34,347 nt of DNA, taken from NCBI GenBank assembly GCA_023249285.1, contig JAHFCZ010000006.1:1-34347 (forward strand). The letters run 5' to 3'. The first letter of the stretch is position 1. Every line of letters starts with the position of its first letter. The stretch comes from a bacterium (lineage in GTDB: Bacteria > Margulisbacteria > Marinamargulisbacteria > SXXA01 > JAHFDB01). The position numbers and the translations under genes are program-made. This document shows, piece by piece, positions 15,282 to 22,419 of this stretch. Below the pieces are notes generated by a model that ran no database searches, was not told the DNA's origin, and was given only the letters and a program-made list of their open reading frames with translations.

Positions 15282-17666
15282 ATGAGGCTATGGTGTTTGG
15301 TGGTGGTGATGCTGTGTTGGGGCGGCGTGGTTGCTGCTGATGAACGTGCGATTGCCTTGGAGGCGGATCATTTAACCTCGTTTAAGTCTGGAGAATTAGT
15401 CTTGGCCTCTTCGAATGTGCGGGTTTCCTCTGAGGCCTCGTCCGGGGCGGGGTCTTGGTCGATTCAGGCGCCGGCACTGTGGATTGATTTTACGCACAGC
15501 CAGGTGTGGGGGACGGGCAACATTCGGATGGATCGGCATGGGTTAAAAATGAAAATGAGGGCCATGCGGGGTGATTTTGAGTCAGATGAGTATCTGCTCA
15601 AAGGGGCGGCTTTTGAACGTATCGAACAAGGGGCGCGATTATGGATGTCGGCCTCAACATTGAGCGCAGGTGAAACACTTTATACGGGTGACCAAGGAAA
15701 GTTGACGACTTGCGAGCTCCCAAATCCCCATTATCAGGTTTCGGCATCGATGTTTCGCTATGAACCGGATCGATTTATAGAAGGCCGGGATGTGTGGTTT
15801 TCAGGACGTGTATTTGGTGCGATTCCGGTGGCGTTTTGGTTGCCGTATTATCACTATGAATTGGGGCCAAGATCCATTGTTTGGCGCATGCCGATCGTGG
15901 GGAAAAAAGAGACCCCGGGTTGGGGATGGTTTATGCAAAATACGATCGATTATGATGTGGTGGCAGGACACAAGTCTAGCGTGTATGTGGATCTTTTTGA
16001 GAGAAAAGGGGTGGGGCTTGGGGTGACTCACCAGCTGCGCTTGCCTGACCATTGGATCACCTTGATGGGCTATGATTTGCAGGAACAAGATACGGGTCTT
16101 GGAAACTTTAAATGGGGCATTACGGATCGGTTTCGATGGGATAACCGACAAGTGACCGTGAACGTGTCTCAGGTGGATGCTGAGCGGCTAACCCAGAGTG
16201 GCCGGCAAAACACGGACTTTAAGAGTATTGCAATTTTGGAGCCCACGGTCCTGGGCCGCACGCAGTGGCTGGTGACAGATGTGCGGGATCGTGCGCAAAA
16301 TCTTCGGGTGTTGTCGGGATCGATGTCCAATCAAACGGGGAGCTTGGAAACGAATCGGGTGTCGATGATTTATCAGGATAATTCGGTGGGCTTACGACGG
16401 GATTCGGAATATCTTTGGAGCCATCTCTGGTGGGGGACAGACTCGACACGGATGGATACCCGGTTTGATCTGCGTCGCCAGGAAGTGTATTTCCAGGCTG
16501 CAGATGAGGTCTTGGAATCAAATCTGAGCCTCCAACAAAAATTTTCGTCTGATATTTCGGCGAAGGTCCGGGTCGATACGTTGGCCCATTTGGATGCCGG
16601 AAATAGTGTTGATAATCCGGGGTTTTATCGGTTTTTTTACCGACTTCCAGAGTTGGAAGTCATGGTGAAATCTGCGCCCTTTGGGGTGTCGATCAACCAT
16701 ACGATTACGGTGGCACGGTATCAGGAATCTTATTTGACGCCTGCCTCTGTATTCCGGGTGTTTCCCCAAGATCAGGATTTTGGATTTGCGCCGAATACAT
16801 TTATCTACTCGACCAAAACCTCCCAAAGTGTGGGTGACGCTCAAAAAGAGGGGAAATGGACCCTGAGTGGTGGCTATGACCAGTATGTGTTTTGGACTGG
16901 GGATGCGATGTATACGTTGGGGGCGAAGGCGGCGTATGAGCGTCAACTGGGATGGGTGACCAGCCAGACTTCCGTCACGAGCTTGATTGCCCCAGATCAA
17001 AATACCTCTCCGTTTTTTCAGTTTTCGGACCGGATTTCTGCGCAGCAACAGCTGGTGCAAAAGCTGTCTTTTTTGAGTTCGGTGTATCAATGGGACCATG
17101 AAACGGGGTATGACTGGGTGTTGCAGCGTTGGCAGGATTACCGGACGCTGTTGACGATTTATCCCCAGACAAACTGGGCGGTGTCTGTGGCAGGTGGCAA
17201 GATTTTAAGCCCTTCTAGTTTTGATGTGCGACATGAGTATTTGCCCACGGTGTTTGATCTGCGCTACTCCGATAAAGGGGTGAGGGGCCGATATTCCATT
17301 GGATTTGATACGAATGAGTGGATTTATCAGCGTGACAGCCTCATTCAATCCTCATTTTTTACCGTGGCCTTTCCCTTTGGATCGGCAGATCCGGCCTCCC
17401 AATGGAGCGTGGATTTAACGGCGATTTATAATACCCAAGGCCTGCCCCGTGGGTTTGATTGGTCGCGTTACGACTTGCAGATGTTCAACCTTACTTGCCA
17501 CGATCATTGTCAAACCACCACGGTCGGCTACAATAAGCTCTCAGGGGAATTCCAATTTCGGTATACGATCGATGCCTTTTCAGGGGATCCGATCGAAGTG
17601 TTTACCGGGCCTAAGGGGTTTCGGTTTGGGGGTCGTTTGAATGCGGCTTCGGAGGAGAGATTTTGA
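15282..17666 (+). CDS. lptD: LptD-like LPS-assembly outer-membrane protein
   Basis: A 794-aa exported protein. The signal peptide ends near VVAADER. An OstA-type beta-jellyroll follows (residues about 25-130). Then comes the LptD-specific segment: TTCELPNPHYQVSAS, then VWFSGRVFGAIPVAFWLPYY. A large C-terminal region with alternating beta-barrel strands follows. The family inserts LPS into the outer leaflet. Of the disulphide cysteines known in E. coli LptD, few are present here (one in TTCELP and a pair near NLTCHDHCQTT), so folding control may differ. Its stop overlaps the TTG start of the lipoprotein gene. Confidence 0.88.
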   Translation: MRLWCLVVVMLCWGGVVAADERAIALEADHLTSFKSGELVLASSNVRVSSEASSGAGSWSIQAPALWIDFTHSQVWGTGNIRMDRHGLKMKMRAMRGDFESDEYLLKGAAFERIEQGARLWMSASTLSAGETLYTGDQGKLTTCELPNPHYQVSASMFRYEPDRFIEGRDVWFSGRVFGAIPVAFWLPYYHYELGPRSIVWRMPIVGKKETPGWGWFMQNTIDYDVVAGHKSSVYVDLFERKGVGLGVTHQLRLPDHWITLMGYDLQEQDTGLGNFKWGITDRFRWDNRQVTVNVSQVDAERLTQSGRQNTDFKSIAILEPTVLGRTQWLVTDVRDRAQNLRVLSGSMSNQTGSLETNRVSMIYQDNSVGLRRDSEYLWSHLWWGTDSTRMDTRFDLRRQEVYFQAADEVLESNLSLQQKFSSDISAKVRVDTLAHLDAGNSVDNPGFYRFFYRLPELEVMVKSAPFGVSINHTITVARYQESYLTPASVFRVFPQDQDFGFAPNTFIYSTKTSQSVGDAQKEGKWTLSGGYDQYVFWTGDAMYTLGAKAAYERQLGWVTSQTSVTSLIAPDQNTSPFFQFSDRISAQQQLVQKLSFLSSVYQWDHETGYDWVLQRWQDYRTLLTIYPQTNWAVSVAGGKILSPSSFDVRHEYLPTVFDLRYSDKGVRGRYSIGFDTNEWIYQRDSLIQSSFFTVAFPFGSADPASQWSVDLTAIYNTQGLPRGFDWSRYDLQMFNLTCHDHCQTTTVGYNKLSGEFQFRYTIDAFSGDPIEVFTGPKGFRFGGRLNAASEERF

Positions 17667-18358
17667 AACGGTTGGGGTGGCTCATTATCATTTTGGCGTT
17701 GGTGGGGTTGGGCTGTGCCCGGCAAGTCACGACAAAGTCGGATAGCTTGCTGATGGATGTGACCCTGACCTTTCGGGGGAATGTGGACGTGGCACATTAT
17801 CGGTATTTTATCGTGTTTTCCCCCTCTGTTTCGCCGGTCTTGCCCAGTTCCCTGAGCGGTTCGTATTTCCCCACGCCGGGAAGCAGCTTGGAGTTGTCGA
17901 ATCCGCAGCTCAATTTGAATGGATTGCCTTCGTTTTATCAGTCCTATTTTTCGACCTGGTCGGATTATGTGGTGATTACATCGGCTTTGGATGGGACGCC
18001 GGTGGCCCGCCTGTATCCTTCTGGGGGTGCGGCTTTTTCGGCCACGACTACGCAGAATACCAAGTACCAAGTGAGTGCCACATTTCAACCGGTGACATTG
18101 ACGGTCTCTGGGTCTCAAGTAAGGCTCCTCTTTCCCATGAGTTATTTCCCCTTTATTACGTCTCAAGTTCATTTTAATTTTGCGACCAGTGAATTGTTAG
18201 ATGGGACTGAATCTGGGGAATTTCGCGATACGTTGGACTCTGAATCGCCGGTTTTGGGGCTTACTTCTGGTGCTAAAATTGACCTTAGAACCAGCCCAAC
18301 CAATTCTGGGATTAATGCAGCAACAGATCTCATCGGTTGGGAGGCCCAAATTAGGTGA
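17663..18358 (+). CDS. Lipoprotein of unknown function, between lptD and lnt
   Basis: A 231-aa protein with a lipobox: the hydrophobic LIIILALVGLGC ends at the cysteine to be acylated. The rest is rich in Ser/Thr/Pro and beta-strand-like, without a recognised domain. The start is TTG 17663, preceded by GGAGGAGAGA; T-TGA overlaps the lptD stop and its own stop overlaps the lnt GTG. Coupling to lptD makes an LptE-like partner role possible, but no LptE sequence signature is visible. Confidence 0.75.
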   Translation: MKRLGWLIIILALVGLGCARQVTTKSDSLLMDVTLTFRGNVDVAHYRYFIVFSPSVSPVLPSSLSGSYFPTPGSSLELSNPQLNLNGLPSFYQSYFSTWSDYVVITSALDGTPVARLYPSGGAAFSATTTQNTKYQVSATFQPVTLTVSGSQVRLLFPMSYFPFITSQVHFNFATSELLDGTESGEFRDTLDSESPVLGLTSGAKIDLRTSPTNSGINAATDLIGWEAQIR

Positions 18359-19716
18359 TCTTGACCTGGCTAGTATGGGCCTTAACCTTCCCGAAACTTT
18401 CCTTTGGATGGCTTGCCTTTGTCGCCTTGATTCCTGTTTTGGGGCAGATTCAAAAGCGAGACCTGACCTTGCGACAGGGCTTTGCGTGGGGGCTGTTCAT
18501 GGCCTTGGTCCCGATGTTGGTGCTGCATCGTTGGATTTTTGCGTTGAGCGTGTGGGTGCCTTGGGGGTATTTGGCTGTCTTGTGGGCAGGGTTTTGTGCC
18601 TATCAATCCCTCTTTTATGGGCTGGCGCTGATGGGGTACGTGGCTACGGGTAAACGGCTGTGGACCCTGCCATTTTGGTGGGTGGGGTTTGAGTGGCTAC
18701 GGTCTTTAGGTCCAATTGGCAGCACCGGTGGGGTGATGGCCATGAGTCAAGTCTCGGTCCTACCGATATTGCAATGGGCCTCTGTTTTAGGGCTTTGGGG
18801 GCTCTCTTTTGTCATTATCGCTATAAATGCCTATGGTGTTTGGGCGGGTCGATCCTGGGTCAAATGGCTGGGCTTTGGTGCGATTCTGATGTGTTTATGG
18901 TGGGGCGGATCGCAGATGATGTGGGGGCCTGAGGCCTTAGCGAAACGATATCCCGAGGTTCAGACGGTGGCGATTATTCAGGGGAATCACCCGCAAAGTG
19001 AAAAAATGTCTGAGGATTCCTATTTAAAAATCAGGGAGACTTATACCCAAATGACGGCTGAGGTGATGCAAAACGCTCACCCCGACTTGGTGGTTTGGCC
19101 GGAAACCGTGACGCCGTATTTCAATTTGGAAGACCGGGCGTGGATGCAAGTCTTACAGGGGATGGTTGAGCGTGCCCATTCGGCCTTGATGTTCGGGACG
19201 GCTGTTAGGGGGGCTGGGCACAACGTGGCGTACAATGCGGTGGTGACGTTTCTGCCGGGGCAGCTACAGCGTGTTTACCGTAAAGTGAGGCTGATGCCCT
19301 TTGGGGAATATTGGCCTTGTCGGCGGGTATTGAAATGGATTGGGGTGGGGCAGGTGATGGGAACGGATGATTTTAGCGCGGCCAAGACCGTGGAAGTGAT
19401 GAAACTCCCCCAACTGGTGGTGGGGCCTTCTGTTTGTTTGGAGTCGATTTACCCCAACCTGAGTCGTGAGAGTGTCCGAAATGGGGCGCAGGTCTTGGTA
19501 AACGTAGCGAATAACGCTTGGTTTGGGGATAGCATTGCGATGGACTTGCATTTTGACATGGCGAGAATGCGGGCGGTGGAAAATCGGCGGTATTGGGTGC
19601 AGTGTGCGAACACGGGCCAGTCTGGGATTATTGATCCTTGCGGACGCGTGGTGGCTCAGCTTACCCCGCAGCAACGAGGGGTGGTGCTGGGGGAAGTGCG
19701 GCTTGGGGTTGAGTAG
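18355..19716 (+). CDS. lnt: Apolipoprotein N-acyltransferase
   Basis: Transfers the third acyl chain to the N-terminal cysteine of lipoproteins at the inner membrane, a step typical of diderms. It has an N-terminal multi-helix membrane domain (residues 1-200), then a nitrilase-like domain. The catalytic triad is visible: E250 (VVWPETVTPY), K310 (RKVRLMPFGEY) and C361 (GPSVCLES). NVANNAWFG and MARMRAVENRRY are family signatures. The 453-aa length is slightly short of E. coli (512). GTG start in GTGA overlap with the lipoprotein stop. Last gene of the envelope run. Confidence 0.94.
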   Translation: MILTWLVWALTFPKLSFGWLAFVALIPVLGQIQKRDLTLRQGFAWGLFMALVPMLVLHRWIFALSVWVPWGYLAVLWAGFCAYQSLFYGLALMGYVATGKRLWTLPFWWVGFEWLRSLGPIGSTGGVMAMSQVSVLPILQWASVLGLWGLSFVIIAINAYGVWAGRSWVKWLGFGAILMCLWWGGSQMMWGPEALAKRYPEVQTVAIIQGNHPQSEKMSEDSYLKIRETYTQMTAEVMQNAHPDLVVWPETVTPYFNLEDRAWMQVLQGMVERAHSALMFGTAVRGAGHNVAYNAVVTFLPGQLQRVYRKVRLMPFGEYWPCRRVLKWIGVGQVMGTDDFSAAKTVEVMKLPQLVVGPSVCLESIYPNLSRESVRNGAQVLVNVANNAWFGDSIAMDLHFDMARMRAVENRRYWVQCANTGQSGIIDPCGRVVAQLTPQQRGVVLGEVRLGVE

Positions 19717-19741
19717 AAAAATAATAAATGGATATTTCAGG

Positions 19742-19747
19742 TATACT
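19742..19747 (+). promoter_or_regulatory. Possible -10 box for the RhuM-Fic gene
   Basis: TATACT lies 54 nt before the start. No good -35 is at 16-18 bp. The transcript would carry the 19769-19788 hairpin. Confidence 0.35.
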
Positions 19748-19768
19748 CAAGGTGGTCGATGTAAAAAA

Positions 19769-19788
19769 TCTCCAAAAAAATTTGGAGA
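19769..19788 (+). promoter_or_regulatory. Hairpin sequestering the RhuM-Fic ribosome site
   Basis: TCTCCAAA-AAAA-TTTGGAGA is a perfect 8-bp stem with a 4-nt loop. The 3' arm contains GGAG, the only Shine-Dalgarno-like sequence before the ATG at 19801 (spacing 13). It could hide the ribosome site or be a repressor operator. It is not followed by a T-tract. Confidence 0.5.
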
Positions 19789-19800
19789 AAGAATTTAGAA

Positions 19801-20787
19801 ATGAGGGATAGCTTGAATTCAAAAACTAAAGGGGTTCCCCTCCTCTACCAATCCCCCACAGGCCAACTCGAATTCCAAAGCGATTTTGAGCAAGAAACAA
19901 TTTGGGCAAATTTAAATCAAATTTCCAACCTCTTTGGAAGAGATAAGTCGGTCATTTCTCGACATATCAAGAATATTTTTAAATCTGGAGAGTTAGCTGA
20001 AATTTCAGTTATTGCAAAAATTGCAACAACTGCAGCAGATGGAAAAACATATCAGATTGACTACTTTAATCTTGATATGATCTTATCAATTGGATATCGG
20101 GTAGACTCTAAACAAGCCACACAATTTCGAATTTGGGCCACCCAAACCCTCAAACAGCATCTCGTAGATGGTTACACTATCAACAAAAGTCGTATTTCCC
20201 ACAATTACGATCAATTTATGCGAGCTGTAGCTGACATCAAACATTTTTTACCCAAAGACATCCAAATAAACGCCGAAGATACACTAGAGCTCATCTCGAT
20301 ATTTGCAACAACGTGGTTTTCGCTAGATGCCTATGATACACAAACATTTCCTAAAAATGGCGTGACCCAACAGGATGTGTCGGTTACAGCCAGTGAACTT
20401 GAGACCGCATTAGCATACTTAAAGCAAGAATTGATCGACAAAAAACAGGCGAGTGACTTATTTGGAACAGAAAAAAACAGGGGTGCCCTTCAAGGAATTC
20501 TAGGGACTGTTTTCCAAACATTCGGCGGACAAGAATTGTACCCAACTATTGAAGAAAAAGCCGCTCATTTACTCTATTTTGTGGTCAAAAATCATCCGTT
20601 TAATGATGGGAATAAACGATGCGGCGCCTTTTCTTTTGTATGGTTTCTAAGAAAAGCGGGTGTTTTACCCCCTAGATTTACCCCGGAAGCATTAACGGTG
20701 CTCACACTCTTAGTTGCAGAAAGTAATCCACAGGACAAAGATAAGCTGATTGGACTCATTCTTTTGTTATTACAAAAGCAGTCGTAG
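19801..20787 (+). CDS. RhuM-Fic fusion protein (virulence RhuM family, Fic/Doc domain)
   Basis: A 328-aa protein. Residues about 10-140 match the RhuM/KilA-N-like region (WANLNQISNLFGRDKSVISRHI, then QATQFRIWATQTLKQHLVDGY). Residues about 190-325 are a Fic domain with the full motif HPFNDGNKR starting at H265, which is the active-site pattern HPFx(D/E)GN(G/K)R of nucleotidyl (AMP)-transferases. The family is found in genomic islands and behind host- or self-directed modification. Base use is clearly AT-richer, with A/T-ending codons unlike the neighbours, suggesting horizontal transfer. No classic inhibitory helix motif was recognised, so how it is kept off is unknown. Confidence 0.88.
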   Translation: MRDSLNSKTKGVPLLYQSPTGQLEFQSDFEQETIWANLNQISNLFGRDKSVISRHIKNIFKSGELAEISVIAKIATTAADGKTYQIDYFNLDMILSIGYRVDSKQATQFRIWATQTLKQHLVDGYTINKSRISHNYDQFMRAVADIKHFLPKDIQINAEDTLELISIFATTWFSLDAYDTQTFPKNGVTQQDVSVTASELETALAYLKQELIDKKQASDLFGTEKNRGALQGILGTVFQTFGGQELYPTIEEKAAHLLYFVVKNHPFNDGNKRCGAFSFVWFLRKAGVLPPRFTPEALTVLTLLVAESNPQDKDKLIGLILLLLQKQS

Positions 20788-20815
20788 AGTTCCCCACGTA
20801 AGCGGGGATGATGAG
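20787..20815 (+). repeat. Single sequence resembling a type I-E CRISPR repeat
   Basis: The 29 nt starting at the last base of the RhuM-Fic stop codon match the E. coli type I-E repeat at about 22 of 29 positions, including GAGTTCCCC and GCGGGGAT. There is one copy only, so this is not an array. It may be a remnant, an off-array integration or a coincidental terminator stem. Confidence 0.4.
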
Positions 20816-20834
20816 GTTTGCGAGGTGGGGAGCT
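20788..20834 (+). terminator. Long hairpin after the RhuM-Fic gene
   Basis: AGTTCCCCAC (20788-20797) pairs with GTGGGGAGCT (20825-20834), 10 bp with one G-U. An alternative inner stem CCCC/GGGG (20792-20806) is possible. A T-rich stretch (TTTATTTTGTT, 20841-20851) follows at a short distance. It is a plausible, imperfect intrinsic terminator. Confidence 0.4.
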
Positions 20835-20859
20835 AAAGGGTTTATTTTGTTCCAAAAGG

Positions 20860-20868
20860 TGGTATTGT
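20860..20868 (+). promoter_or_regulatory. Possible extended -10 for the toxin-antitoxin pair
   Basis: TGG then TATTGT (20863-20868), 18 nt before the antitoxin ATG. GGAGGG (20875-20880) is the ribosome site. Confidence 0.35.
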
Positions 20869-20886
20869 GAGGGTGGAGGGTAAATC

Positions 20887-21105
20887 ATGTCTGTTGCGAT
20901 TAAATTGTCTGAGGAATTAATTGCGCTTGCGAAAAAACGAGCGTCTATCGAGCACCGATCTACCCCTAAGCAAATTGAGCTTTGGGCTGAAGTGGGACGA
21001 GTCATACTGGATAATCCTGATTTGCCAGTTTCTTTTGTTCTTGACTCTCTTCAATCGCTAAAGGAATACCGCGAAGGTTTAGTTGAGCCTTATTCTTTTG
21101 GGTAA
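20887..21105 (+). CDS. ParD-like antitoxin
   Basis: A 72-aa protein of the ParD-like type: MSVAIKLSEELIALAKKRA, then HRSTPKQIELWAEVGRV, a ribbon-helix-helix-like opening and the family's TPKQIELWAEVGR stretch. Such proteins bind and neutralise a RelE/ParE toxin and repress their own promoter. A strong GGAGGG site precedes the start. It overlaps the toxin gene by 23 nt. Confidence 0.82.
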   Translation: MSVAIKLSEELIALAKKRASIEHRSTPKQIELWAEVGRVILDNPDLPVSFVLDSLQSLKEYREGLVEPYSFG

Positions 21106-21376
21106 TATTTCGCAGACCCCTTTATTTAGAAAGACTGTCAAAAAGTTGCCTGTAGTCCTTAAAAAGGCTTTGGATGTGCAGGTGGATTTTCTCTTTCATG
21201 ATCCTAAATTAGGAGAATTGAAAAAAGGTGATTTGGCGGGGATTCGTGTACATAAATTTAAATTTAAAACGACGTTGTATCTTCTGGGGTATGTTTCTGG
21301 TGGTGCAGATATCACATTGCTTGCATTTGGGGTCCACGAGAATTTTTATAAGGATTTGAAGCGCTATTTGGGCTAG
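21083..21376 (+). CDS. RelE/ParE-family toxin
   Basis: A 97-aa basic protein with the ParE/RelE fold pattern: short N-terminal helices (FRKTVKKLPVVLKKALDVQVDFL), GDLAGIRVHKFKF, then strands TTLYLLGYV and DITLLAFGVHENFYKDLKRYL. The family cleaves ribosome-bound mRNA or poisons gyrase; which one cannot be told. TTG 21083 is the likely start (AAGG 6 nt upstream). TTG 21098 is an alternative. It ends 2 nt from the convergent arginase-family gene. Confidence 0.82.
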   Translation: MSLILLGNISQTPLFRKTVKKLPVVLKKALDVQVDFLFHDPKLGELKKGDLAGIRVHKFKFKTTLYLLGYVSGGADITLLAFGVHENFYKDLKRYLG

Positions 21377-21378
21377 CC

Positions 21379-22419
21379 TTAGAGGGTGGAATACCCCAGG
21401 AGCTGGTAGAGCATGCGGGCACCAACATTGGCATCCCATTGGCTCTCGGCGTTTCCGGGACTGACCTCCACCAAGTCGAAGCCGATCACGGTTTTTTTCG
21501 CTGGGGCCAGGAGTGACAGCAGATAGCTCACGTGTTCTAAGCTGAACCCCCCTGCGACCGGGGTGCCGGTGTTGGGGCACAGCGACGGCTCAAGTCCATC
21601 GATATCGACACTGATGTAGACGAGGTCGGGGAGGGCGTTGATTATTTTTTTACAAATGGATTCAAAGGTTTTGCCCATGAAGAGTTGGCGTTTGATGTCT
21701 TGGTCGGTAAAGACTTTGATGCGGCCCTTCGAATCGAGGCTGGCCTGCCATTCTTGCTCACAGTAGTCGCGAATCCCGACTTGAACCAGGCGGGCGATCG
21801 ATTTGAGTTGCATGGCATTGTGCATGATGGAGGCGTGAGAGTAGGTGAAGCCTTCGTACGCGATACGCAGATCCATGTGGGCATCAATGTGCAAGATTCC
21901 AAAGTGGGGAACGCGTTTGGCGAGTGCGCGTAAAAGGCCCAATGGCGTGCTGTGGTCGCCACCGACGAGGCCAACAAATCGACCTTGATCTAGCCAGAAA
22001 TCTGCTGTTTCTTCTACCCATTGATTCAGCTTTTCACTTTTTTGATTGAGTTGGTCGAGACTTTTTTGGAGTTTGGGATCAGCGGCAATGTCTTGGCCGT
22101 CTTCAAGGGCGGCAATAATTTGGGCGGCTTTGTCCCGGAGGGCGTTGTTTTCTTTAATCCAATTTTGGGGACTATCGAGCATGGCATAACCGGCTTCCCA
22201 GCCTGTTGGGAAATCTGGATGGTATAAATCTACCTGGTAGGAGGCTTCTAAAATGGCCTCAGGGCCTTGGAAGGTTCCGCCACCGTAGCTGGTGGTGACA
22301 TCCCAAGGCACGGGAATGAGGACGGCGCTGGCAGTTTGGGGCGTAAACGGAAGGCCGTAAATCCCACAGTTTTTATTCCCCACCGCGTTGGGGTCAAAAA
22401 TGATACTATTTTCCGACAT
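21379..22419 (-). CDS. Arginase/agmatinase-family ureohydrolase
   Basis: A 346-aa binuclear Mn enzyme. The metal motifs are GGDHS (153-157), DAHMD (179-183) and SVDIDGLEP with a downstream GTPVAGGF. Candidate reactions are agmatine, arginine, formimidoylglutamate or guanidino-acid hydrolysis; the substrate is not resolved. A Gln/Lys/Glu-rich helical insert (about 100-140) makes it longer than E. coli SpeB. The start is at MSENSI (22419), overlapping the citrate synthase end by 14 nt. The frame is open further upstream, but that part runs antiphase through citrate synthase and is a shadow. No strong ribosome site, so it is probably coupled to citrate synthase. Confidence 0.88.
   Translation of the reverse strand: MSENSIIFDPNAVGNKNCGIYGLPFTPQTASAVLIPVPWDVTTSYGGGTFQGPEAILEASYQVDLYHPDFPTGWEAGYAMLDSPQNWIKENNALRDKAAQIIAALEDGQDIAADPKLQKSLDQLNQKSEKLNQWVEETADFWLDQGRFVGLVGGDHSTPLGLLRALAKRVPHFGILHIDAHMDLRIAYEGFTYSHASIMHNAMQLKSIARLVQVGIRDYCEQEWQASLDSKGRIKVFTDQDIKRQLFMGKTFESICKKIINALPDLVYISVDIDGLEPSLCPNTGTPVAGGFSLEHVSYLLSLLAPAKKTVIGFDLVEVSPGNAESQWDANVGARMLYQLLGYSTL

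Noticed and set aside
16518-18172. Two long minus-strand frames opposite lptD and the lipoprotein gene
   Set aside because: Arg/His/Pro-rich mirror translations typical of antisense to coding DNA.
20787-20834. A CRISPR array
   Set aside because: Only one repeat-like unit is present, with no second copy or spacer downstream; kept as a single repeat-like element.
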